Shown: positions 35,387 to 43,761 of the stretch, piece by piece
Numbering within the stretch: position 1 is the stretch's first letter
Layout: each line of letters opens with the position of its first letter
Assembly: GCA_900542185.1 (NCBI GenBank)
Contig: UQMZ01000002.1
Coordinates: 75,094 to 139,093, forward strand
Source: an uncultured Bacteroidales bacterium
Lineage (GTDB): Bacteria; Bacteroidota; Bacteroidia; Bacteroidales; Muribaculaceae
Reading direction: 5' to 3'
DNA: 64,000 nucleotides
Translations under genes and position numbers: made by a program
Notes under the pieces: model-generated
Told to the model about the DNA's origin: nothing
What the model saw: the letters and a program-made list of their open reading frames with translations, nothing else
Database searches by the model: none

Positions 35387-35814
35387 GGCTTTTAAAGTTG
35401 TTATTTTTGTATATGTCGTTACATTCAATTCAAGAATGATTCAATCTCCTATGCAATTAAGGATATTTCTCAGCCTTAGTATTCAATTTTAAGGTATGTG
35501 CGGCGTGCTTACTTTATTTATATCCTGCCTATAACAAGCGTTATTTTGCACTTATTTGCAATCCACAAATAGACTTCGTGTCTGTTATTGCCCCTTTGTT
35601 ATATTATTTTGTTTTCGCAAAGGTATGGATAATTTTTAATTATCGCAAATAGAAATTAAAATATTTTATAATTTTATAAAAAAAGATAGTAAATATAGGA
35701 ATATCTACTATCTAAATCCGGTTGCCGTCACTGACGGCTTCGTACAATGACCTTGAGATCAATTTACCTATAGTATCGACACCTGCGACAGATGATGTTT
35801 GTCACAATAATGCA
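35387..35814. other. 428-bp AT-rich intergenic region
   Basis: Contains the surface-operon promoter (35618-35649, minus) and its leader of about 225 nt. Further right, a perfect odd palindrome GCCGTCA-C-TGACGGC lies at 35724-35738 and may end zntA transcription, although no U-run follows. No credible gene. Confidence 0.6.
35618..35649 (-). promoter_or_regulatory. Promoter of the surface-lipoprotein operon
   Basis: Minus strand: TTTG (35649-35646), 20-bp spacer, TACCTTTG (35625-35618). Exact consensus. Transcription should start near 35611. Confidence 0.8.
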
Positions 35815-37833
35815 TTACTTCGGGACCTTGCGGAGCATCAGCAGGGTCCAGAGGATGGTGATGAGGGTGACGCCGGTGTCGGCGAATACGGCGGCCCACA
35901 GTGTGGCGATGCCGAAGGCACCTAAAATCATCACCACGGCCTTGACCAGCAGCGCGAACGTGACGTTCTCGGCCACGGTCAGTTTGACTCGGCGCGACAG
36001 CAGCACGGCGCGGGCCAGATACTTCAGGTTGTCGCCCGATATGATGACGTCGGCGGTATCCATCGCCATACCCGTTCCCATCGTACCCATGGCCACGCCC
36101 ACGTCGGAGGCAGCAATGGCCGGGGCGTCGTTGATGCCGTCGCCCACAAAGGCGGTAGGCGCCTGCCGGTGCAACGAGGCCACCTTCTTCTGTTTGTCCT
36201 CGGGCAGCATCTCGGCCTGCCATGCGTCGGCGCCGACCTGCCGGGCCACACGCTCTACGGCTTCCTTGCGGTCGCCGCTCAGTATCGTCACCTTGATGCC
36301 GCGCCTGTGCAGGTCGGCTATTGCCTCGGCAGCCTCCTCCTTCACGGTGTCTTCCAGATATATCGAGCCTAAATACCGGCCTCCCTGCTCCACGCATATC
36401 CGCGAACCCGGCTCGGACGATTCCGGCACCTTGACGCCAAGCGTCTCCATAAGCGTGCCTGACCCTACCGACACCTCCGTGCCGTCTACCGTACCCCGCA
36501 CGCCATGACGAACGGCCTTGACACCGGTAGCCACCGGTACCTTCACGCCCTTTGATGCGGCATACGCGCATATCGACCTGGCAAGCGGATGGGTGGAATC
36601 GGCGTCGATGGCGGCTGCAAGAGAAACCAATGTATCGGCGTCGACGCCTTCGGCCGGTTTGACGGCGCTTACGTGGAACTCTCCCGTGGTCAGCGTGCCG
36701 GTCTTGTCAAACACCACGTTCTTCAGCCGGTCCATGCCGTCAAGATACTTCGAGCCTTTGAACAGCAATCCCAGGCGTGATGCGGTGCCGAGCGACACGA
36801 AATAGCTGAGCGGAATGCTCACCACCAAAGCGCAGGGACACGAGCATACCAGAAATACCAGCGATCGGCGGAACCATGTCTGCCAGTCGAACACACCGCC
36901 CTGCACGCCGGCCACAATCCAGGGAATGAAGAACACGCACAACGCCAGGATGAACACCGCCGGAGTGTACCATCCGGTGATACGGCGCAGCATCGTCTCG
37001 GTGTGCGACTTGCCGGCCTGCGCGTCCTCTATCATCTTGAGTATGCGCGTCATGGACGAGTTGTCGAACTCACGGACCGTCACGGCCTCTATGGGTCTGT
37101 CAACAGGTATGATGCCCGACGGCAGTTCCTGACCGGGGCTGAACGACCGGGGCACTGATTCGCCGGTTATGGCAGCGGTGTCGAAGTCTACGGGATCGTT
37201 GCCTTCCAGCTTGGCGTCGATGGGTACACGCTCGCCGGGCTGAACTATGATGCGCGTACCGACAGGCAGATTCTTCGGACTGACCTTGCGACGCTCGCCG
37301 TTGTCGATAACGGTGGCGCTATCGGGTATGCGGCCCAACAGCGAACGCACGCGACGGCGCACATCGTCCGACGCCACGTCCTCGAGCTTCTCCCCTATGG
37401 CATAGAACAGCAGCACGGCCACTCCTTCGGGGTATTCTCCTATTATAAATGCACCGATACATGCGGCCACCATCAGCGTGAATTCGTTCATCACGCTACC
37501 GCTGCCCCACGACCGGAACATCTCTACGACCACCGGCCATGCCACCGGCAGAAGCGCTATGAGATAGGCCGTCATTGATAGCCAGTCGAAGCCCGCGGCG
37601 TTGATGCCCATGGCCGCGTCCATCGATGCAAACGCTCCGGTATGTTCAAGCACGAGACACACCGCTAACAGCACGCCGCTGATTATCTCTCGCGCAAAAC
37701 CGCGCCAGCCTTCCTGACTGCCGTCGTGATTGTGTCCGTGATTGTGATTGTGACAATGCCCTCCATGACAATGTCCGTGTCCGTCACTGTCTATATGCGA
37801 ATCTGCAACATTATCAGTATGTGTGTGTGCCAT
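35815..37833 (-). CDS. zntA: Zn/Cd/Pb-type P1B-ATPase
   Basis: 672 residues. The N-terminus lacks a CxxC metal domain and instead is His-rich (HGHCHGGHCHNHNHGHNH, about 19-36). TGES at 223-226 (actuator), CPC at 332-334 in the metal-binding helix, phosphorylated Asp376 in DKTGT, HP of DSTHPLARS, and GDGINDAPA. CPC plus the His-rich start point to Zn, Cd or Pb rather than Cu export; metal choice is inferred. Inner-membrane efflux pump. A Fur-family gene lies just upstream on the same strand, suggesting zinc-responsive control. Confidence 0.93.
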   Translation of the reverse strand: MAHTHTDNVADSHIDSDGHGHCHGGHCHNHNHGHNHDGSQEGWRGFAREIISGVLLAVCLVLEHTGAFASMDAAMGINAAGFDWLSMTAYLIALLPVAWPVVVEMFRSWGSGSVMNEFTLMVAACIGAFIIGEYPEGVAVLLFYAIGEKLEDVASDDVRRRVRSLLGRIPDSATVIDNGERRKVSPKNLPVGTRIIVQPGERVPIDAKLEGNDPVDFDTAAITGESVPRSFSPGQELPSGIIPVDRPIEAVTVREFDNSSMTRILKMIEDAQAGKSHTETMLRRITGWYTPAVFILALCVFFIPWIVAGVQGGVFDWQTWFRRSLVFLVCSCPCALVVSIPLSYFVSLGTASRLGLLFKGSKYLDGMDRLKNVVFDKTGTLTTGEFHVSAVKPAEGVDADTLVSLAAAIDADSTHPLARSICAYAASKGVKVPVATGVKAVRHGVRGTVDGTEVSVGSGTLMETLGVKVPESSEPGSRICVEQGGRYLGSIYLEDTVKEEAAEAIADLHRRGIKVTILSGDRKEAVERVARQVGADAWQAEMLPEDKQKKVASLHRQAPTAFVGDGINDAPAIAASDVGVAMGTMGTGMAMDTADVIISGDNLKYLARAVLLSRRVKLTVAENVTFALLVKAVVMILGAFGIATLWAAVFADTGVTLITILWTLLMLRKVPK

Positions 37834-37881
37834 AACCTTGCTTTTTTATAGTGTACAACAAATATCGTATTGATTACGATG

Positions 37882-37889
37882 CAAAGTTA
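37882..37889 (-). promoter_or_regulatory. -7 box of zntA
   Basis: Minus strand TAACTTTG at 37889-37882. The nearest TTTG (37918-37915) is 25 bp upstream, longer than normal, so this promoter may need an activator. Leader about 40 nt. Confidence 0.5.
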
Positions 37890-37950
37890 CGACAAAGAAG
37901 ATGCACAGGCTGTGCAAAAACGAGTGATGAGTGATGAGGTCACTCTACCT

Positions 37951-38361
37951 TCATGAGCATCGGGGGCATAGGCCGGTGATGATGCAGTTGATGCCGTCCG
38001 GCTCGAATCCCTCGGGCAGATTCACATCCGGCAGAGGGTTGCCTTCCAGGCAGATGGTACGGCCGCATTTGCGGCAGTGGAAGTGCATGTGGCCGTCGTT
38101 GGGGTTGTGGTGATGGTGCGAGGGACATACCTCGTATTTCGGGGTGCCGCTCCCGTCGTCTATCACGTGCAGCAACCCTTTATGCACGAACAATGTCAGC
38201 GAACGGCTGATGGTGGAGCGGTCCACGGTGTCGAGTTCCGACTCTATCCGCTGGGCGGACACGGGCCCCGGCACACGGTCAAAAAGTTTAAGGAGCATGC
38301 TGCGCACCGCCGTAGGGCGCACACCATGCTCCTTCATTCTATCGTCCGTATCTTCGCTCAT
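37951..38361 (-). CDS. Fur-family metal regulator (Zur- or PerR-like)
   Basis: 136 residues from ATG 38361; a TTG 24 nt earlier would extend it but ATG is preferred. Winged helix with RPTAVRSMLLKLF and VDRSTISRSLTLF (recognition helix, about 47-58), then the His-rich hinge CPSHHHHN (79-86), HMHFHCRKCG with Cys96/Cys99, and CPRC with Cys132/Cys135, the structural zinc site of Fur proteins. The adjacent zinc-type ATPase suggests a zinc regulator, but sequence alone does not exclude iron or peroxide sensing. It lies between gdhA and zntA on the same strand. Confidence 0.85.
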   Translation of the reverse strand: MSEDTDDRMKEHGVRPTAVRSMLLKLFDRVPGPVSAQRIESELDTVDRSTISRSLTLFVHKGLLHVIDDGSGTPKYEVCPSHHHHNPNDGHMHFHCRKCGRTICLEGNPLPDVNLPEGFEPDGINCIITGLCPRCS

Positions 38362-38412
38362 CGTGAAGATAGCAGCGGCGGTCAAGCAGATACCGCTGTT
38401 TTTGGATTAGTT

Positions 38413-38438
38413 GGATATTATAATCAATCGGATATTAT
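38413..38438. repeat. 9-bp direct repeat upstream of the Fur gene, candidate operator
   Basis: GGATATTAT at 38413-38421 and 38430-38438, period 17 bp, AT-rich and partly palindromic around ATTATAAT. It lies 52 bp before the Fur start codon, where an autoregulatory site could be. No match to a known Zur box claimed. Confidence 0.35.
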
Positions 38439-39775
38439 CAGATTATACCCTGAGCCATCATGGCGTCGGCCACCTTCATGAATCCGGCGATGTTGGCGCC
38501 CTTCATGTAGTTGATGTAACCGTCCTCCTGACGTCCGTATTCCACGCAAGCCTCGTGGATGTTGAGCATCATCTCGTGCAGCTTCTTGTCCACCTCGGCG
38601 GCGCTCCACTGCAGGTGCTCGGCATCCTGGCTCATTTCCAGGCCGGATACGCCCACACCGCCGGCGTTCACAGCCTTGCCGGGTGCGTATGGCAGCTTGT
38701 TGGAGATGAAGTAGTCGATAGCCTCGGCGGTGCAGCCCATGTTGGAAACTTCGGCCACCATCATCACCTTGTTGTCGACTATCATCTTGGCATCGGCCTC
38801 GCTCACCTCGTTCTGTGTGGCGCAGGGCAGGCAGATGTCCACCTTCTGCTCCCAGGGCTTGCGTCCTGCGAAGAACGTGGAGCCGGGGAACTTGTCGGCG
38901 TACGGTGCCACGATGTCGTTGCCCGATGCGCGGAGCTCAAGCATATATTCTATCTTCTCGTCGTTCAGACCGGCGGGATCGTAGATGTATCCGTCGGGAC
39001 CGGACAGAGTCACCACCTTGCCGCCGAGTTCGGTAGCCTTCTTGGCTGCGCCCCATGCCACGTTGCCGAATCCGGATATGGCGATGGTCTTGCCCTTGAT
39101 GTCGGTGTTCAGGTCCTTCAGCATGCTCTCAACGAAATAGAGTGCGCCGAAACCGGTAGCCTCCGGACGGATGCGGCTGCCGCCGAACGACAGACCCTTG
39201 CCGGTGAACGTACCCGTGTTCTCGCGGGCCAGCTTCTTGTACATACCGTACATATATCCTACCTCGCGGCCGCCTACGCCGATATCGCCGGCGGGAACGT
39301 CGCGGTCGGGACCAAGGTTGCGCCACAGCTCAAGCACGTAGGCCTGGCAGAAACGCATTATCTCGGCGTCGCTCTTGCCGCGCGGGCTGAAGTCGGAACC
39401 TCCCTTGGCGCCACCCATAGGCAGTGTGGTCAGGGCATTCTTGAATGTCTGCTCGAAGCCCAGGAACTTCAGGATGGACAGTGTGACGGAAGCGTGGAAA
39501 CGGATGCCTCCCTTGTACGGGCCGATCGCGTTGTTGAACTGCACGCGATAGCCTATGTTGTTCTGAACCTCGCCCTTGTCGTCTACCCACGTCACGCGGA
39601 ACGTGAAGATGCGGTCCGGTTCCACCATGCGCTCTATCAGTCGTGCCTTCTCCCACTCCGGATGCTGGTTGTACACATCCTCCACTGACAGTAAAACCTC
39701 ACGCACTGCCTGGTGGAATTCCTTCTCTCCAGGATGCCTTGCCTCGAGGCCGGCCATGATTTCGTTGATTTTCAT
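38438..39775 (-). CDS. gdhA: Glutamate dehydrogenase
   Basis: 445 residues from ATG 39775 (MKINEIMAGLEARHPGEKEF); a nine-codon longer frame is rejected by homologue length. PYKGGIRFH (86-94), PMGGAKGGSDF with catalytic Lys124, and the Rossmann loop ISGFGNVAWGAAKKA. The 445-residue hexameric type typically uses NADPH for assimilation of ammonia into glutamate; cofactor is inferred. Central to nitrogen assimilation in gut Bacteroidales. Own promoter upstream. Confidence 0.96.
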   Translation of the reverse strand: MKINEIMAGLEARHPGEKEFHQAVREVLLSVEDVYNQHPEWEKARLIERMVEPDRIFTFRVTWVDDKGEVQNNIGYRVQFNNAIGPYKGGIRFHASVTLSILKFLGFEQTFKNALTTLPMGGAKGGSDFSPRGKSDAEIMRFCQAYVLELWRNLGPDRDVPAGDIGVGGREVGYMYGMYKKLARENTGTFTGKGLSFGGSRIRPEATGFGALYFVESMLKDLNTDIKGKTIAISGFGNVAWGAAKKATELGGKVVTLSGPDGYIYDPAGLNDEKIEYMLELRASGNDIVAPYADKFPGSTFFAGRKPWEQKVDICLPCATQNEVSEADAKMIVDNKVMMVAEVSNMGCTAEAIDYFISNKLPYAPGKAVNAGGVGVSGLEMSQDAEHLQWSAAEVDKKLHEMMLNIHEACVEYGRQEDGYINYMKGANIAGFMKVADAMMAQGII

Positions 39776-39872
39776 ATACTTCGATTTAAGTAAATGTGGC
39801 ACTCCGTGTGCCTGTTAGGTTTCCTTTGGGGGTGTCTTGACCGATAAATCCACCGGCCTTACAACTCCATTG

Positions 39873-39904
39873 CAAACTTACAACCTTTTTTCAAGTTTAC
39901 CAAA
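39873..39904 (-). promoter_or_regulatory. gdhA promoter
   Basis: Minus strand: TTTG (39904-39901), 20-bp spacer, TAAGTTTG (39880-39873). Exact consensus; leader about 90 nt. Confidence 0.75.
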
Positions 39905-40011
39905 CAAAAAAACATGTTGCTTGACATATTTCTGCGGTTTTCTTCACAACTTCCTGTCATATTGTAAGGCGGACATGAATCTACGCCGTAAAGGCAGGCC
40001 GTACATGACAC

Positions 40012-40040
40012 AAAAAAGGCCGCGCCTCGTGCGCGGCCTT
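40012..40040 (-). terminator. Rho-independent terminator of ompA
   Basis: Perfect 10-bp stem AAGGCCGCGC / GCGCGGCCTT with loop 40026-40030, followed on the minus strand by a T-run (40017-40012). It starts 22 nt after the ompA stop. Confidence 0.92.
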
Positions 40041-40061
40041 CCTTATTTCTATAAGTCTCGA

Positions 40062-41324
40062 TTACTTCTGAGTGAAGATTACGATACGGTTCCAGTCGTT
40101 GGTGCTGTAGGGCTGAACATCGCTGCCGTCCCACTTAACAGTCAGACGATCTGCTGCGATTCCGTAAGTGTCGGTAAGAGCCTTGGCAACGGCGTTGGCA
40201 CGACGCTCGGACAGACCCATGTTGTACTCGGCTGTACCGGTATCCTTGTCGGCGTAACCTACAACCATGATCTTCTCGTTGGGGTTAGCCTTCAGCCACT
40301 CGGCCATGTTGTAGACGTTAACCTCTTCGGTAGGCATGATCTTGTCGGAGTTGATCATGAAGCGAACGGTGCTCATCAGAGGAGCGTTCACGCAATCCTT
40401 CTGAACCTCGGGGCAGGGGAGCTGAGCCTGGAGGGCAGCCACTTCCTGACCGCAAGCCAGCAGCTGGGCGCGGAGGTCGTTGACCTGACCGTTCAGAGCG
40501 GCGATCTGCGATACATAGTTGCACTCGTTGAATGTGTTCCAGCCACGGCCACCGATGTTGAAGTTGAAACCGCCCATTGCGCTTACCAGAGCGTCGATGG
40601 AATTGCCGGTCGAGCAATTGTTCCAGTTGTCGCCGTAGAACTGTGCGCGGGCCTCAGCGAAGAAGTCAACATACTTGCAGAGGCGGAAACGGAACTGGAT
40701 ACCTGCGGATACGGGAAGAGTCCACTGTACGCGCTTCGAGTGCATTGCGGGATAAGCAGCGGCATTATTGTCGGGACCCTGATATGCAGGCCACTTGTTG
40801 CCCTTGTTGGTGAAGTCCCAGCTTACACCGCCACCAAGTCCGAAGAACGGAATGATGCTGAACACACGCTTGGGGTTGTAGTTGATGGAGTTCAACATAT
40901 CCCACAGCATTTCAACCTGCAGGTTGGCGGCCTTCATGTGGATGAAGCCCTGGCCTGTTGTCTGACCTGCGGCGGGGATGTCATAGTGGATCGAACCACC
41001 GATTCCCTTGAAGCGGAATCCGATGTAGGGAGATACCCAACGGCCGAAACCTACACTGTATGTACCGGTCCAGAGAGCGCCGTCAACGCTCTTCATCTGG
41101 TCATTGCTGAAACCGCGCTCTACAAGAGGCTGGTTGCCGCCGGCGCTGACCTCGATGAACCAGTTGTCACGCCAATTCGAGAAATAGTGGTCGTTGTTGT
41201 CACAGGTAAACTCCGTTACCGAAACAGCATCGTCCACGAAAACGTCCTGTGCGGATGCGCTGTTGCAGGTGAATGCACCGGCAGCACACAGGGCCATCAC
41301 GTAGTAAAGATTCTTAGCTTTCAT
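40062..41324 (-). CDS. ompA: OmpA-family outer-membrane protein
   Basis: 420 residues. Signal peptide ending near SASAQD (about 25). An N-terminal beta-barrel region (WFIEVSAGGNQP, YSVGFGRWVSPYIGFRFKG, FFGLGGGVSWDF, FFAEARAQFYGD) runs to about 265. A short coiled-coil linker (QIAALNGQVNDLRAQL) leads to the OmpA peptidoglycan-binding domain (MINSDKIMPTEEVNVYNMAEWL, VVGYADKDTGTAEYN, LSERRANAVAKAL, WNRIVIF). It tethers the outer membrane to peptidoglycan and is probably abundant, given the strong terminator and promoter and the roughly 257-nt leader. Confidence 0.93.
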   Translation of the reverse strand: MKAKNLYYVMALCAAGAFTCNSASAQDVFVDDAVSVTEFTCDNNDHYFSNWRDNWFIEVSAGGNQPLVERGFSNDQMKSVDGALWTGTYSVGFGRWVSPYIGFRFKGIGGSIHYDIPAAGQTTGQGFIHMKAANLQVEMLWDMLNSINYNPKRVFSIIPFFGLGGGVSWDFTNKGNKWPAYQGPDNNAAAYPAMHSKRVQWTLPVSAGIQFRFRLCKYVDFFAEARAQFYGDNWNNCSTGNSIDALVSAMGGFNFNIGGRGWNTFNECNYVSQIAALNGQVNDLRAQLLACGQEVAALQAQLPCPEVQKDCVNAPLMSTVRFMINSDKIMPTEEVNVYNMAEWLKANPNEKIMVVGYADKDTGTAEYNMGLSERRANAVAKALTDTYGIAADRLTVKWDGSDVQPYSTNDWNRIVIFTQK

Positions 41325-41588
41325 AACTTGTGATTTTAGATGTGTTTGTTTTCAATTTATCAGTTAAACGTTAAGAACTTTTAATTTGTTTGCACAAACT
41401 CAAGTTTTAACTTTCGGACAGCCGATTATTTTTTTATTTTTTCGGGTTAAGGTTTTGGGTTAGTTACACTTAGCCGTCATTTCATTTATACTGAAATCTT
41501 TTAACATCCCAAGCGCAACCATATCGTCCGAGGGCTTCCCCGGGCGGTGCATTGCGTTTAGCAATTGTTAAATTCCGACATTTCAGCG

Positions 41589-41622
41589 CAAAATTACACA
41601 TTTTTTCCGAAATACAAACAAA
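41589..41622 (-). promoter_or_regulatory. ompA promoter
   Basis: Minus strand -7 box TAATTTTG (41596-41589). Two TTTG candidates lie upstream with spacers of 18 (41618-41615) and 22 bp (41622-41619), bracketing the usual 19-21. Confidence 0.65.
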
Positions 41623-41680
41623 TTGCCATTAATTTTTTTAACATTTCCTAAAAATTCGCCATTATTTCATCATTATTTTT

Positions 41681-41688
41681 TAATTTTG
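41681..41688 (+). promoter_or_regulatory. -7 box of the M23 gene, 7 nt before its start codon
   Basis: TAATTTTG exactly; ATG at 41696. The -33 region has only TTCG. Transcription would start within a base or two of the ATG. Confidence 0.6.
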
Positions 41689-41695
41689 CAAAAAA

Positions 41696-42511
41696 ATGAG
41701 ACAAAAACGTATATATCGGCTAAATCTGGAAGACGAGGCGCATCAGCGCCGTCACTTTTCTCTCGTACTTACACCCATGCGTATATGGTTGGGGCTTTCC
41801 CTGCTCGTGTTCCTGATGTTATTAGTCACGGCTCTACTGTTGGTGTACACCCCCGTACATAGTCTGCTCCCGTCGTACGTACCAGAAGCCAGGCGCATCG
41901 AGGCCCAGCAGGCTCTGATGCGGATCGACTCGCTGTCAAGACAGGTACAGATCACCAACGCCTGGATCGAGAACTACCGCAGGGTGTCGGCGCCGGAACG
42001 TCCCGCAATGGATACGGCATCGGCACCTACGCCTGCCGGCGACTACGATCCCGAAATGCTTCCCGACGCCTCCCCTGCCGAAAAGAGGTTCGTGTCCGCA
42101 ATGGACGAACGTGAGCGTTTCAACATCTCGGTGCTCGCTCCCCTTGACGCCGACGGAATGCTGTTCGGGCCTGTCTCCCCGCACGCATATTTCCCTGAAA
42201 ACGCCCGCAAAGCCATTGACCCGACCATCCTGCTCACATCCGACGCCCCCATTCAGGCAGTGGCCGACGGGACGGTGCTGGCTGTCTACTATCATGCTTC
42301 CGTACACGGATATACCATACTGATACAGCACGCACGAGGATTCGTCTCATCCTATTCCCACCTTGGCACGCCGTTAGTGGTAAACGGCGACGCCGTCAAC
42401 GTGGGCCAGCCCATAGCATACCCGGCCAATCCCGATTCGCGCGCATCCCGATGGATGCAGCTGCGCCTCTGGCACAACGCCACGCCCCTCGTCCCCTACT
42501 CCTTCTTATAA
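41696..42511 (+). CDS. Membrane-anchored M23/LytM protein, catalytically degenerate
   Basis: 271 residues. Cytoplasmic start, one membrane helix (about 29-51), short helical linker (65-95), then a LytM-like domain (about 145-265: APIQAVADGTVLAV, YTILIQHARGFVSSYSHL, VNVGQPIAY). The zinc-binding HxxxD becomes R171-x-x-x-D175 and the HxH pair reads W253-x-Q255 (RWMQLRLW); only the helper His222 in SYSHL is kept. It should therefore not cut peptidoglycan; such degenerate LytM proteins (EnvC, NlpD) activate amidases elsewhere. Regulatory role is inferred. Followed by dxr, whose promoter overlaps its stop. Confidence 0.82.
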   Translation: MRQKRIYRLNLEDEAHQRRHFSLVLTPMRIWLGLSLLVFLMLLVTALLLVYTPVHSLLPSYVPEARRIEAQQALMRIDSLSRQVQITNAWIENYRRVSAPERPAMDTASAPTPAGDYDPEMLPDASPAEKRFVSAMDERERFNISVLAPLDADGMLFGPVSPHAYFPENARKAIDPTILLTSDAPIQAVADGTVLAVYYHASVHGYTILIQHARGFVSSYSHLGTPLVVNGDAVNVGQPIAYPANPDSRASRWMQLRLWHNATPLVPYSFL

Positions 42512-42542
42512 TTTGCGGTGTGCCGTTTTTTTCGTAACTTTG
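42512..42542 (+). promoter_or_regulatory. dxr promoter, near-leaderless
   Basis: TTTG at 42512-42515 directly after the M23 stop codon, 19-bp spacer, TAACTTTG at 42535-42542. The dxr ATG follows 9 nt later, giving a leader of about 3 nt. Confidence 0.78.
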
Positions 42543-42551
42543 CTTTTTGAA

Positions 42552-43730
42552 ATGGCAACACAACAGGACATAACGATATTGGGGAGCACGGGCAGTATCG
42601 GCACCCAGACACTTGATGTAATAGAATCACATCCGGAGCGTTTCCGCGCCCGGATACTAACGGCCGGCCGCAACTGGCAGTTGCTGGCCAAGCAAGCCTT
42701 GCGCCATCACCCCGACTTTGTGGTGATTGGCGACGAAACGGCTTTACCATCCCTGCGCCAGGCCCTGCACGGTTCGGGCATCGGTACGGCCGCCGGCGCC
42801 GAGGCCATAGCCGAAGCCGCACGACACCTTGACAACGACACTGTGGTGGGTGCCATGGTGGGATACAGCGGTCTCCGACCGGTGCTGAACGCACTGGAAC
42901 GGGGCAAGACCGTCGCGCTGGCCAACAAGGAGACCCTTGTGGCCGCCGGCGAGATCGTGACCGATACCGCCAAGCGCAACAATGCCTCGATCCTACCCGT
43001 CGATTCCGAACATTCCGCCATATTCCAATGCCTGCAGGGGGAGCGTCACGAGGACATCCGCAAGCTGATACTTACGGCCAGCGGCGGCCCGTTCCGCACC
43101 ATGCCGCGCGAGGAGCTAAGCACCGTGACCCCGGCCCAGGCCCTGAAGCATCCCAACTGGGACATGGGCGCCAAAGTCACCATCGACTCGGCCTCGATGA
43201 TGAACAAGGGATTCGAGATGATCGAGGCCCGGTGGCTGTTCGACATACAGCCCGCAAACATCGACATCCTGGTGCATCCCGAATCGGTGGTGCATTCCTT
43301 GGTGGAATTCATCGACGGCTCGGTCAAGGCCCAGTTGGCCGACCCCGACATGCGTATGCCCATCCGTTATGCGCTCGGATATCCCGAACGTCTCCCGGCT
43401 CCGCAGCATCATCTGTCGCTGGCCGACCACGCCAACCTCTCCTTCTTCCTCCCGGACATGGAGAAATTCCCCCTGCTGCGTCTCGCTTTCGACGCCGTAG
43501 GCACAGGTGGCACCGCGCCCACACTGCTTAACGCCGCCAACGAAGTGGCCGTAAAGGCTTTCCTGCATGAACGCATCCCGTTTACCGACCTTTACACCGT
43601 GGCCGACAGAACACTGCAGGCCATCCCCATTACAAGCATCAATTCACTCGACGACATCGCCGAGGCCCACCGTCTCGGCACGGAGGCTGCCATCGGCATC
43701 GTCGACAGTATGAACATTCACACCGCGTGA
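42552..43730 (+). CDS. dxr: 1-deoxy-D-xylulose-5-phosphate reductoisomerase
   Basis: 392 residues from ATG 42552 (MATQQDITILGSTGSIG); a longer frame from 42513 runs through the promoter. GSTGSIG at 11-17 binds NADPH; NKETLVAAG, PVDSEHSAIFQCL and ASGGPFR are conserved, with the metal-binding acidic residues in VDSEH and LLNAANEVAV. It makes 2-C-methyl-erythritol 4-phosphate in the non-mevalonate isoprenoid pathway. It is followed by rseP at 31 nt, an arrangement shared with many bacteria. Confidence 0.97.
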   Translation: MATQQDITILGSTGSIGTQTLDVIESHPERFRARILTAGRNWQLLAKQALRHHPDFVVIGDETALPSLRQALHGSGIGTAAGAEAIAEAARHLDNDTVVGAMVGYSGLRPVLNALERGKTVALANKETLVAAGEIVTDTAKRNNASILPVDSEHSAIFQCLQGERHEDIRKLILTASGGPFRTMPREELSTVTPAQALKHPNWDMGAKVTIDSASMMNKGFEMIEARWLFDIQPANIDILVHPESVVHSLVEFIDGSVKAQLADPDMRMPIRYALGYPERLPAPQHHLSLADHANLSFFLPDMEKFPLLRLAFDAVGTGGTAPTLLNAANEVAVKAFLHERIPFTDLYTVADRTLQAIPITSINSLDDIAEAHRLGTEAAIGIVDSMNIHTA

Positions 43731-43761
43731 CCGGATACAGGCCACGCCACTCATTATTTAA

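Larger units (their letters stand above)
41325..41695. other. 371-bp divergent region between ompA and the M23 gene
   Basis: Most of it is the predicted ompA leader (about 257 nt). It contains the short palindrome GTTTG-CA-CAAAC (41388-41399), an AT-rich tract and a GC-rich island (41528-41550). No gene seen. At the right end are divergent promoters for ompA and the M23 gene. Confidence 0.55.

Noticed and set aside
35724..35738. Palindrome GCCGTCACTGACGGC as a terminator for zntA
   Set aside because: No U-run follows on the minus strand, so the sequence does not justify a terminator call.
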